From Gammaproteobacteria bacterium (GTDB lineage Bacteria; Pseudomonadota; Gammaproteobacteria; JALTLT01), in assembly GCA_027001815.1 (NCBI GenBank), contig JALTLT010000120.1:1-6586 (forward strand): DNA of 6,586 nt, read 5' to 3'. Every line of letters begins with the position of its first letter. Within the stretch, counting starts at the first letter, position 1. Under the pieces are notes generated by a model. That model searched no databases. It was not told the DNA's origin and saw nothing but the letters and a program-made list of their open reading frames with translations. Positions 1 through 6,586 of this stretch are shown here, one piece after another. A program made the position numbers and the translations under genes.

Positions 1-45
1 CCGCGCACCCCACCCCACCTCTCTGTACAGGGAACGACACCATGA
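1..45 (+). CDS. Possible 3' end of upstream gene (bcsA expected), partial
   Basis: The frame starting at base 1 is open for 14 codons (ending ...SVQGTTP) and stops at TGA 43-45, which overlaps the bcsB ATG in an ATGA arrangement. Such overlaps are common in tight operons, and bcsA normally sits directly before bcsB in operons of this order. Against it, the fragment is only 14 residues, carries no recognisable BcsA or PilZ motif, and its codon third positions are less GC-rich than in the three genes downstream. The other two frames contain no stop before 42, so they do not decide the matter. The alternative is that bcsA ends further left and these bases are simply leader. Confidence 0.3.
   Translation, partial: PRTPPHLSVQGTTP
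29..33 (+). promoter_or_regulatory. Ribosome binding site of bcsB
   Basis: AGGGA lies 8 bases before the ATG at 42, a good Shine-Dalgarno match and spacing. It supports the ATG at 42 as the start of bcsB. The same frame is open further upstream, but no better placed start codon is seen in the window. Confidence 0.65.
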
Positions 46-2276
46 ACGGAACCACGGCTCGCCCCATCGCCCTGCTGTTCGCCTGGCTGTTGACGGCCAT
101 GGCGCCCCTGACGGCCGATGCAGCGGACCCCGCCGAACAGCGCATCCTCTCCTTCCAGGAACTGGGCGCCGGTCAGCCGCTGAGCCTCATGGGCTCCAAG
201 GGGAGCGCCGGCATCTCCTTCGGCATCCGACGCGACGAACTGGTGACCCGGGCCCGGGTACGGCTCACCTACTCCTGGTCTCCCTCCCTGGTCGCCCGTC
301 TCTCCCACATCAAGGTGCTGCTCAACGAAGAGGTGCTGGCCACTCTCCTCCTGCCGGCGGAGCAGGCCGGCACACCGGTCACCCGGCAGATCGAGCTCGA
401 CCCGCGGTTCCTGAGCGACTTCAACCATCTCCGTTTCCAGCTCGTGGGTCACTACAGCGAGGGCTGCCAGGATCCCCTCAGCAGCGCCATCTGGGCCAGC
501 ATCAGCAACCAGAGCGAACTGGAGCTGGAGGTAACCGCGGTGCGCCAGGTGAGCGACCTGAGCCACTTCCCGGAACCCTTCTTCGATCGACGCGACAGCC
601 AGCGGCTGCTCCTGCCATTCGTCTTCGACGAGAGTCCCGATCACGCCACCCTCGAGGCGGCGGCGGTCCTCGCCTCCTGGTTCGGCGCGGTGGCCGACTG
701 GCGGGGGGCCCGCTTCCCCGCTCTCCTCAACCGCCTGCCGAAACGTCACGGAGTGGTCTTCGCCACCAACGACGACTTCCCGGACTTCCTCATCGAACGC
801 CCCCTGGTGAGCGCACCGACCGTGGCGGTGATCGACAATCCGCGCAATCGCTCGGGCAAGCTGCTGCTGATCCTGGGGCGCGACGCCGCCGATCTGCGGG
901 AGGCGGTGAGCGGGCTGGTGCTGGGCCGCGCCCTGCTGTCGGGGGCGGCGGTGACGGTCCGCGGCGTGGAACGGATCCGCCCCCGGCAACCCTACGACGC
1001 CCCCCGCTGGGTGCGTCTCGACCGGCCGGTGAAATTCGGCGAACTGGCCTCCCGCGACCGGCTCCAGGTTCGGGGCCACCGCCCGCCCCCCATCCAACTC
1101 GACCTGCGCATCCCCGCAGACCTCTTCACCTGGAACAGCAACGGAATCCCGGTGGATCTCAAGTACCGCTACTCGCCGCCCCTCAAGCCGGACGAGTCGC
1201 GCCTCAACGTCCACATCAACGATCAGTTCGTGGAATCCTTCAACCTGCGCGAATCGGGTCGTGGCGGCATCAAGCAGCGGGTGCGGGTACCGGTGCTGAG
1301 CGCCGAGCTCTTCAGTGGCGGCAACGAACTCTACATCCCCGCCTTCGAACTGGGCATCCGCAACCGGCTGCGGTTCGATTTCTCCTTCGCCTACCACAAG
1401 AGCGGCGACTGCGAGACCGACCTCCTGGACAACATCGTGGCCGCCATAGACGAAGATTCGCAGATCGATTTCCGCGGCTTCCCCCACTACGCGGAACTCC
1501 CCAACCTGCGCTTCTTCGCCCATTCCGGTTTCCCGTTCACGCGTCTCGCCGACCTGGCCGACACGGTAGTGGTACTGCGCGACCTGCCCACCTCCCACGA
1601 GATCGGGACGATGCTGACGGTGATGGGCCGGATGGGCGAATCCACCGGCTATCCCGCTCTCCGGGTCCGACTGGCCGGACCGGAGGAGAGTGCCGCCCTG
1701 GAGGAGCGGGACCTGATGGTGATCGGCTCGGAGACCGGACGCCGACTCTTCCGTCACTGGGATCTGCGCCTCGACAACGCCCTTCTCGAGCGTAGCGGCG
1801 TGGTCTCCCGGCCCGTGCTGGAGGCTCCACGCCAGATCGAGTGGCTCGGCTTCGACACCCGCCCTGATCCCGACCCGGCCAACCGCGTGGAGCTGGAGGC
1901 GGACGGCCCCCTGGCGGCGGTGATCGGTTTCGAGTCTCCCCTCTCCGCCAGGCGCAGCGTGGTGGCGTTCCTCTCCAACCGCATCTGCGCCCTCGACAAT
2001 CTCACCGAGAGCCTGCTGGACGCCGGCAAGCGCGCCGACTTCTACGGCAGCGCCACCTTCGTGCGCGGCAACCAGGTGGAGAGCATCGACAGCGTCCTGG
2101 TGGGCGAAACCTTCTACGTGGGCAACCTGCCGGCGTGGACCCTGATCTGGTTCCACCTCTCCAGTCATCCGGTGCTGCTGGCGCTGATGGCCATCTTCAC
2201 CGTCTTCATCTTCGCCTTCGGTGTCTGGCGTTACCTGCGGGCCCGAGCCGCGCGGCGACTGGAGGGCGAGGGCTGA
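42..2276 (+). CDS. bcsB: Cellulose synthase regulatory/periplasmic subunit BcsB
   Basis: BcsB is the periplasmic subunit that binds BcsA and guides the growing beta-1,4-glucan away from the inner membrane; its C-terminal helix is needed for BcsA activity in studied systems. The product is 744 aa, close to the E. coli protein (about 780). Residues 1-27 form a signal peptide (hydrophobic 9-23, cleavage near ADA/AD). The body shows the family's duplicated layout, with approximate boundaries: carbohydrate-binding-like domain 1 (about 45-170), flavodoxin-like domain 1 (185-315), carbohydrate-binding-like domain 2 (330-475) and flavodoxin-like domain 2 (490-640). Each carbohydrate-binding half has an Asn plus acidic strand motif (N95-E, N393-D) and a Cys in an acidic loop (GCQDP at C142, GDCETD at C457). 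The family-typical stretch HYAELPNLRFFAHSGFPF lies near 482-499. A single transmembrane helix at about 710-729 is followed by an Arg-rich cytoplasmic tail, the expected anchor. The gene appears intact and is followed 19 bases later by bcsZ. Confidence 0.96.
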   Translation: MNGTTARPIALLFAWLLTAMAPLTADAADPAEQRILSFQELGAGQPLSLMGSKGSAGISFGIRRDELVTRARVRLTYSWSPSLVARLSHIKVLLNEEVLATLLLPAEQAGTPVTRQIELDPRFLSDFNHLRFQLVGHYSEGCQDPLSSAIWASISNQSELELEVTAVRQVSDLSHFPEPFFDRRDSQRLLLPFVFDESPDHATLEAAAVLASWFGAVADWRGARFPALLNRLPKRHGVVFATNDDFPDFLIERPLVSAPTVAVIDNPRNRSGKLLLILGRDAADLREAVSGLVLGRALLSGAAVTVRGVERIRPRQPYDAPRWVRLDRPVKFGELASRDRLQVRGHRPPPIQLDLRIPADLFTWNSNGIPVDLKYRYSPPLKPDESRLNVHINDQFVESFNLRESGRGGIKQRVRVPVLSAELFSGGNELYIPAFELGIRNRLRFDFSFAYHKSGDCETDLLDNIVAAIDEDSQIDFRGFPHYAELPNLRFFAHSGFPFTRLADLADTVVVLRDLPTSHEIGTMLTVMGRMGESTGYPALRVRLAGPEESAALEERDLMVIGSETGRRLFRHWDLRLDNALLERSGVVSRPVLEAPRQIEWLGFDTRPDPDPANRVELEADGPLAAVIGFESPLSARRSVVAFLSNRICALDNLTESLLDAGKRADFYGSATFVRGNQVESIDSVLVGETFYVGNLPAWTLIWFHLSSHPVLLALMAIFTVFIFAFGVWRYLRARAARRLEGEG

Positions 2277-2281
2277 GTGCC

Positions 2282-2287
2282 GGGGAG
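2282..2287 (+). promoter_or_regulatory. Ribosome binding site that decides the bcsZ start
   Basis: GGGGAG lies in the short gap after the bcsB stop, 8 bases before GTG 2296. The other in-frame GTG codons, at 2221 (inside bcsB) and 2287 (overlapping this site), have no comparable site at a useful distance. The site therefore favours 2296. Confidence 0.6.
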
Positions 2288-2295
2288 TGTCAGCC

Positions 2296-3429
2296 GTGGA
2301 TCCGCACTTCCCCATCGCTCCGGCGCTCCTGCTGACGGTGCTGAGCCTTGTGTCTCTCCCTGTGGCCCACGCCGCCGGCTGCCCGGGCGAGGCCCTCTGG
2401 TCTCCCTTCGTCCACCACTTCGTCAGCCCGGACGGGCGGGTGGTGGATCGTCACACCCCGGCCCACCACACCACCTCGGAGGGACAGGCCTACGCCCTCT
2501 TCTTCGCCCTGGTGGCGGACGACCGGGAACACTTCGAGCGCCTGCTCCGGTGGACCGAGGCGAACCTCGCCGGTGGCGACCTCACCGCCCGCCTGCCCGC
2601 CTGGCAATGGGGGCGGGACGGAGAGGGGGCGTGGCGGGTGCTGGACGACAACGCCGCCAGCGACGCCGACCTGTGGCTCGCCTACACCCTCGGCGAGGCG
2701 GGCAGGATCTGGGGAGATGGCCGTCTCGCCGCTCTCGGCGAGCTGCTGGCCGAACGCATCCTGGCCGAGGAGCGGATGGAGATCCCCGGCCTCGGCCCCG
2801 TGCTCCTTCCGGGCCCCCGCGGGTTTCGCACCGAGAGCGGAGGCGCCCGGCTCAACCCCAGTTACCTGCCCCTGCAGCTCCTGAGACGTCTCCATACGCT
2901 CTATCCCGGACACGGCTGGGGAGCGTTGCTGGAGAGCAGCCGGCGACTGCTGCAGGCCTTTCCCAGTGGCCTCCAGCCCGACTGGCTGCTGGCCCGGCCC
3001 GATGGCGCCCTGCTCAGCGACCCCCACAAGGGACCCCACGGCAGCTACGACGCCATCCGCGTCTACCTCTGGGCCGGCATGCTGGACGGGGAGGAACCCC
3101 TTCGTCGCGAAGTGCTCGATCACCTGGCCCCCATGGCGCGCCTCACGGCCGAACGGGGCGTCCCCCCCCTGCGGGTGGATGTGCTCACCGGCAAGGCGGA
3201 GGGCAGTGCCCCACCCGGTTTCTCCGCCGCCCTGCTGCCCTTTCTGGCGAGCCAGGGCGAGCCGGAGGTTCTCCGCCAGCAGTGTCTCCGACTGCGTGCC
3301 AACCCCCTCTCCCGGCGTCCCGACCACTACTACGAGCAGGTCCTCGCCCTGTTCGGCCTCGGCTGGTTGCAGGGCCGATACCGGTTCGGTGCGGATGGAC
3401 GGCTGATCCTCCCGCGGGAGGGGTCGTGA
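2296..3429 (+). CDS. bcsZ: Periplasmic endo-1,4-beta-glucanase BcsZ (glycoside hydrolase family 8)
   Basis: BcsZ hydrolyses beta-1,4-glucan in the periplasm and is needed for, or tunes, cellulose output in bcs operons. From GTG 2296 the product is 377 aa, similar to E. coli BcsZ (about 370). A hydrophobic signal peptide spans about 7-24 with a likely cut at AHA/AG (after 26). Family-8 hallmarks are clear: TTSEGQA with E62, the equivalent of the general acid Glu; LPAWQWG; the signature NAASDADLWLAYTLGEAG with D123 and D125; NPSYLP; and SYDAIRVYLW with D252, the equivalent of the proposed catalytic-base Asp. The C-terminal part has VDVLTGKAEG, GFSAALLPF, and YYEQVLALFGLGW, all expected in BcsZ. 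The active-site set looks complete. The frame is also open back to GTG 2221, which would give 402 aa and overlap bcsB, but the signal peptide and the ribosome binding site fit 2296. Its stop overlaps the bcsC start. Confidence 0.96.
   Translation: MDPHFPIAPALLLTVLSLVSLPVAHAAGCPGEALWSPFVHHFVSPDGRVVDRHTPAHHTTSEGQAYALFFALVADDREHFERLLRWTEANLAGGDLTARLPAWQWGRDGEGAWRVLDDNAASDADLWLAYTLGEAGRIWGDGRLAALGELLAERILAEERMEIPGLGPVLLPGPRGFRTESGGARLNPSYLPLQLLRRLHTLYPGHGWGALLESSRRLLQAFPSGLQPDWLLARPDGALLSDPHKGPHGSYDAIRVYLWAGMLDGEEPLRREVLDHLAPMARLTAERGVPPLRVDVLTGKAEGSAPPGFSAALLPFLASQGEPEVLRQQCLRLRANPLSRRPDHYYEQVLALFGLGWLQGRYRFGADGRLILPREGS
3417..3421 (+). promoter_or_regulatory. Ribosome binding site of bcsC, inside bcsZ
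   Basis: GGAGG lies within the longer run GGGAGGGG (3416-3423), which encodes the last residues of BcsZ, and sits 4 bases before GTG 3426. The spacing is a little short. Together with the GTGA overlap it suggests that ribosomes finishing bcsZ re-initiate on bcsC. Confidence 0.5.
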
Positions 3430-6400
3430 ACCGGCTGCCGATCCTCCTGCTCCTGCTGGCCCTGCTGCCGACCTCCCCCGTCACCCACGCGGCGGACGAA
3501 ACGGTGCCCCGCCTCTTCGAACGGGCCAACACCTGGCACGCCGTGGGCAGGGACGACCTCGCCCGGGAGGCGCTGGAGAAGCTGTTCCGGGTCCGCCCCG
3601 ACCACCCCGGCGCCCTGGCCCTGCTGGCCGCCATCGAACAGCATTCGGGCAACCGGAGCGCGGCGATGGCCGCCCTCCTGCGGCTGCGACAGCTCCATCC
3701 CGGGAGCCCCTACACGACCGCCACCGAACAGTTCCTCGAGGCCACCGGTCCACGCCGGGCCGAACTCCGCCAGGCGCGGCTGCTGGCCCGCAGCGGGCGC
3801 GTCGAGGAGGCGCTGGTGGCCTGGCAACGGCTGCTCGGCGGCGAACCGGCGCCCGGTCCGCTGGCCGCAGAGTATGTCGCCCTGCTGGAGGCGGCGGGCC
3901 GGCGCGAGGAGGCAATGGGGCTGCTGCGCCGACTGCTGCAACACTATCCGGCCAACCTCCGTTACCGGTTGCGACTGGCCCGGCTGGAGGCGCACCGGCC
4001 CCTGCGGAGAGGCGAGGCGATCCGCTCCCTGCGCCAACTGACCCGTTATCCCCAACTGGAGCGCGAGGCGCGCTCCGCCTGGCGTCGGGCGGTGCTCGCC
4101 ATCGAGGAGGATCGTCTCGCCATCCCCTGGCTGGAGGACTACCTGGAGGAGGATCCCCGGGACACCGCGGTGCGCGAACGGCTCGCCCAGGCCCGCGCCG
4201 CCGAAGCCGAACGGCGGCGCCTCGCCCGTGATCCGATCTGGATCGCCCTCCAGGAGGGGCTGCGACGACTCGACCGGGGAGACCTGGAGGGGGCGGAGCG
4301 CAAGCTGCTGAAGGTGGTGGAGGCCTGGCCCCGCCACGGCCAGGCCCTCGGCAGCCTGGGACTGGTGCGCCTGCGCCAGGGACGCCACCAGGAGGCGATC
4401 GACCTCTTCCGGCGCGCCCTGCGGAACGACGAGAAGAGGCGGCAGGGGAAGTGGCGGGCCCTGTTGCGCACGGCGCGCTACTGGGGGCTCCTGAAAGAAG
4501 CGGGGCGCGCCGAGGAGAGCGGTGACCTCGCCACGGCGGAGAGGCGGTTGCGCGAGGCGCTCGCCATCGACCCACGGGAGGCCACCGGCATCGCCCGCCT
4601 CGGCCGGGTACGGGCGGCCCGCGGAGAGGCGCAGGAGGCCGAACGACTCTTCCGCCGGGCGCTCGACCTGGAGCCCGACAACACCACCGCCCTGCGCGGA
4701 CTGGTGGCCCTCTATCGCGGGCAGGGGAGAGTGGTCGAGGCACTCGCTCTCCTCGATGGTCTCGAGCCGAAGCAGCGAAGGGCACTGGGCGAGGGGCTCG
4801 GTCCCCTTCGCGCCGCCCTCCTGCGGGATCTGGCCGACCGTCACCTGGCCGCCGGCGATACCGAGGCCGCCCGCCTGGCGCTGCTCCGGGCGATCCAGGC
4901 CGACCCGACGGATCCCTGGCCGCGTTACGATCTGGCGAGGCTCTACGCCCGGACCGGCGAGCCGGGACGGGGGGTGGAGCTGTTCCGCCGAGGCGTCGGG
5001 CTGCGACCCGACGACCCGGAGATGCGCTACGCCCACGCCCTCTACCTCGCCTCCCTCGATCGCGAGCCGGAGGCACTGGCCCAGCTCGATGCCATCCCGG
5101 AGGAGCGACTGTCGGCCAAGCACCGGCGGGCCCGGCTGCGCTTCTGGGCGATCACCCGGCAGCGTGAGGCAGAGCGCCTGGCCCGGTCGGGTGATCGTGG
5201 GGCGGCCAAGCGAGTGCTGAAGCTCGCCGAGGAGCGGGTGGTCGGCGATGCGGAGGCCGCCGCTCCCCTCGCTACCGCCTGGGAGAGGCTGGGAGAGGCG
5301 GGGCGGGCCGCGGAACTGTGGGAGCGTGTGATCGCCGCCCAGCCGGCACCCGATCCCGTGACCCTGATCCGCTACGCCGAGGCCCTCCACGAGGCGGGAC
5401 GGGAGCGCAAGGCGCGGGAAGTCGTCTCCCGGCTGCGCACGAATCTCTCTCTCGCTCCGGAGACCCTGCTTCGCCTCGACCGTCTCGATGGGCGCCTCAC
5501 CGTGGCCGAGGCGCGCGCCCTTCGTGAACGGGGCGAGGTGGAGCGCGCTCGCGCGCTGCTCACCGAGGCGATCCGGCGCCTCCCCCGACTGGCGTTCCTG
5601 TCGGCCGAACTCGCCCGCCTGGAGACCAGGAATGGAAACCCCCGCGCCGCCATCCGCCACTACCGTCGGGCGATCGCCCTCGCGCCGGACGATGCGGATT
5701 ACCGGATCGCCCTCATCGAACTGCTGTTGCAGGAGGGGGAGAGAGACGCGGTCCGCCTCGAGATCTCGGCCGCCCGGAAGCGACTGCCCGCGGCGGCGGT
5801 GGCAGAGAGACTGGAGCTGGTCCTCCTCGAGGCGCGAAGCGGCGACCGCCGCAGCGCCCGGCGTCACCTGCGGGCGCTGTTGCAGGCGCACCCCGCCGAC
5901 CGCCGCGTGCTGCTCGCCGCCGCCCGTCTCCACGCCCGCGAAGAGGAGAACGAAGAGGCGCTCCGCCTCTACGGCCTCGCCCTGCTGGGGGAGCGGGAGG
6001 GGACGGATGCGAGCTGGTCCGCCTGGGCGGAGGAGGCGCCGCGAGACCGGGCCGAGGAGGTGAACAGGGTGATGCGCAAGGAGAGCTGGCGTCTCACTGC
6101 CGGCCTCCACTTCGGCTGGCGTTCCGCCACCGACGGACTCTCCAGCCTCGACGCTCTCGAGATCCCCGTGGAAGGATGGATGCCCTTCCACAAGGGCCAT
6201 CTCTTCGTCCATCTGGAGCCGGTACGTCTCGATGCGGGCAACCTCGACGTGGCCGACCCCGACACCCGTATCCTGCTCGGCACCAACCTCTTCTGCAGCA
6301 GCCGATGCGGACGGCTTCCGGCGGCGCAGAACGCCGACGGAACGGCCCTCGCCGTCGGCTACCGGGACGATCGCTGGCGCCTCGACATCGGCACCACGCC

Positions 6401-6586
6401 GCGTGGCTTCCCGGTCTCCTACCTGGTGGGCGGCATCGAGATGGAGGGGGACGCGGGTGATTTCGGCTGGCGCGCCGACCTCTCCCGCCGTCCGGTGACC
6501 GGCTCCCTGCTCAGTTACGCCGGCGCCATCGACCCCAACTCCGGCCGGCCGTGGGGTGGCGTACGCGCCACCGGCCTCACCCTGAG
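3426..6586 (+). CDS. bcsC: Cellulose export protein BcsC (TPR domain plus outer-membrane beta-barrel), 3' end missing
   Basis: BcsC exports cellulose: N-terminal tetratricopeptide repeats span the periplasm and a C-terminal beta-barrel forms the outer-membrane channel. The frame is open without a stop from GTG 3426 to the edge, 1053 complete codons. That start is chosen because it directly precedes a signal peptide (hydrophobic 4-14, cut near THA/AD, residue 22) and overlaps the bcsZ stop as GTGA. Residues about 26-880 are an alpha-solenoid with recognisable TPRs, for example near 319, 366, 400, 476, 510, 702, 736 and 805, with typical A..L.RAL.L.PD patterns. BcsC-specific stretches include RQARLLARSGRVEEAL and RYWGLLKEAGRAEESGDL. 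The barrel begins near 886 and has the conserved signatures AVGYRDDRW, LDIGTTPRGFPV, VGGIE, LLSYAG and WGGVRATG. By comparison with E. coli BcsC (about 1157 aa), roughly 170-200 residues of barrel lie beyond the window. The only two cysteines visible are C957 and C961 in the barrel. There is no sign of frameshift. Confidence 0.96.
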   Translation, partial: MNRLPILLLLLALLPTSPVTHAADETVPRLFERANTWHAVGRDDLAREALEKLFRVRPDHPGALALLAAIEQHSGNRSAAMAALLRLRQLHPGSPYTTATEQFLEATGPRRAELRQARLLARSGRVEEALVAWQRLLGGEPAPGPLAAEYVALLEAAGRREEAMGLLRRLLQHYPANLRYRLRLARLEAHRPLRRGEAIRSLRQLTRYPQLEREARSAWRRAVLAIEEDRLAIPWLEDYLEEDPRDTAVRERLAQARAAEAERRRLARDPIWIALQEGLRRLDRGDLEGAERKLLKVVEAWPRHGQALGSLGLVRLRQGRHQEAIDLFRRALRNDEKRRQGKWRALLRTARYWGLLKEAGRAEESGDLATAERRLREALAIDPREATGIARLGRVRAARGEAQEAERLFRRALDLEPDNTTALRGLVALYRGQGRVVEALALLDGLEPKQRRALGEGLGPLRAALLRDLADRHLAAGDTEAARLALLRAIQADPTDPWPRYDLARLYARTGEPGRGVELFRRGVGLRPDDPEMRYAHALYLASLDREPEALAQLDAIPEERLSAKHRRARLRFWAITRQREAERLARSGDRGAAKRVLKLAEERVVGDAEAAAPLATAWERLGEAGRAAELWERVIAAQPAPDPVTLIRYAEALHEAGRERKAREVVSRLRTNLSLAPETLLRLDRLDGRLTVAEARALRERGEVERARALLTEAIRRLPRLAFLSAELARLETRNGNPRAAIRHYRRAIALAPDDADYRIALIELLLQEGERDAVRLEISAARKRLPAAAVAERLELVLLEARSGDRRSARRHLRALLQAHPADRRVLLAAARLHAREEENEEALRLYGLALLGEREGTDASWSAWAEEAPRDRAEEVNRVMRKESWRLTAGLHFGWRSATDGLSSLDALEIPVEGWMPFHKGHLFVHLEPVRLDAGNLDVADPDTRILLGTNLFCSSRCGRLPAAQNADGTALAVGYRDDRWRLDIGTTPRGFPVSYLVGGIEMEGDAGDFGWRADLSRRPVTGSLLSYAGAIDPNSGRPWGGVRATGLTL

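Noticed and set aside
2221..2295. Longer bcsZ beginning at GTG 2221 or 2287
   Set aside because: 2221 would overlap bcsB by 56 bases and put about 30 hydrophilic residues before the signal peptide; 2287 overlaps the ribosome binding site. GTG 2296 fits better, though the charge-free signal peptide leaves some doubt.
2277..2295. Possible terminator or promoter between bcsB and bcsZ
   Set aside because: The gap is only 19 bases and is filled by the bcsZ ribosome binding site; there is no hairpin with a T run and no -35/-10 pair.
2290..3327. 345-codon open reading frame on the minus strand, antisense to bcsZ
   Set aside because: Same reasoning: low-complexity Gly/Gln/Ala-rich product, no motif, no ribosome binding site that I could credit, and the plus strand encodes a complete family-8 glucanase.
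3481..5076. 531-codon Arg/Pro/Gly-rich open reading frame on the minus strand within bcsC
   Set aside because: Extreme Arg/Pro/Gly composition is typical of an out-of-frame reading of GC-rich DNA; it also overlaps the other antisense frame, and both cannot reasonably be genes.
4522..5220. 232-codon plus-strand open reading frame inside bcsC in another frame
   Set aside because: Arg/Ser/Pro-rich, no motif, and the bcsC frame through this region encodes clear TPRs; it is an out-of-frame shadow.
3330..6212. 960-codon open reading frame on the minus strand, antisense to bcsC
   Set aside because: Its translation is a Gly/Pro/Gln/Arg/Glu-rich sequence with no recognisable domain, and it lies opposite a gene whose protein matches BcsC throughout. 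In GC-rich genes the codons whose complements are stops (TTA, CTA, TCA) are rare, so long antisense frames arise by chance.

Overview
The window is a stretch of a bacterial cellulose synthesis (bcs) operon, read entirely on the plus strand. It holds three consecutive genes in the order bcsB, bcsZ, bcsC; the third runs off the right edge. This is the gene order of the classical E. coli-type bcsABZC operon, so bcsA (the catalytic, c-di-GMP-activated cellulose synthase) is expected just outside the left edge. A short reading frame that ends in an ATGA overlap with the bcsB start may be its tail. All identifications rest on remembered family sequence features and visible motifs; no database search was run.

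Organism: the DNA is very GC-rich (about 70% by eye), with codons ending mostly in G or C, two of three starts being GTG, and Shine-Dalgarno sites in front of the genes. The products are for an inner membrane/periplasm/outer membrane layout: signal peptides on all three, and an outer-membrane beta-barrel in BcsC. This indicates a Gram-negative, high-GC proteobacterium. I cannot name the genus.

Layout: 1-41 is leader or the end of an upstream gene. Positions 42-2276 are bcsB, the periplasmic, membrane-anchored partner of BcsA. Positions 2296-3429 are bcsZ, a periplasmic family-8 endoglucanase. Positions 3426 to the edge are bcsC, a TPR-solenoid plus outer-membrane porin that exports the glucan. 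The spacers are 19 bases (bcsB-bcsZ) and a 4-base GTGA overlap (bcsZ-bcsC), so the three are almost certainly co-transcribed and bcsZ-bcsC translationally coupled. No intergenic region exceeds 41 bases, and I see no internal promoter, terminator, RNA gene, repeat, mobile element or CRISPR array.

How they work together: BcsA polymerises glucose from UDP-glucose and pushes the chain across the inner membrane. BcsB docks on BcsA and guides the chain through the periplasm. BcsC's TPRs span the periplasm and its barrel passes the chain out. BcsZ trims or edits glucan in the periplasm. The genes look intact. I found no new biological system here; the points worth a second look are modest variations on a well-known machine, mainly a longer TPR region in BcsC and an unusual BcsZ N-terminus. 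The long antisense open frames, including one of 960 codons, are judged to be by-products of GC-rich codon use.
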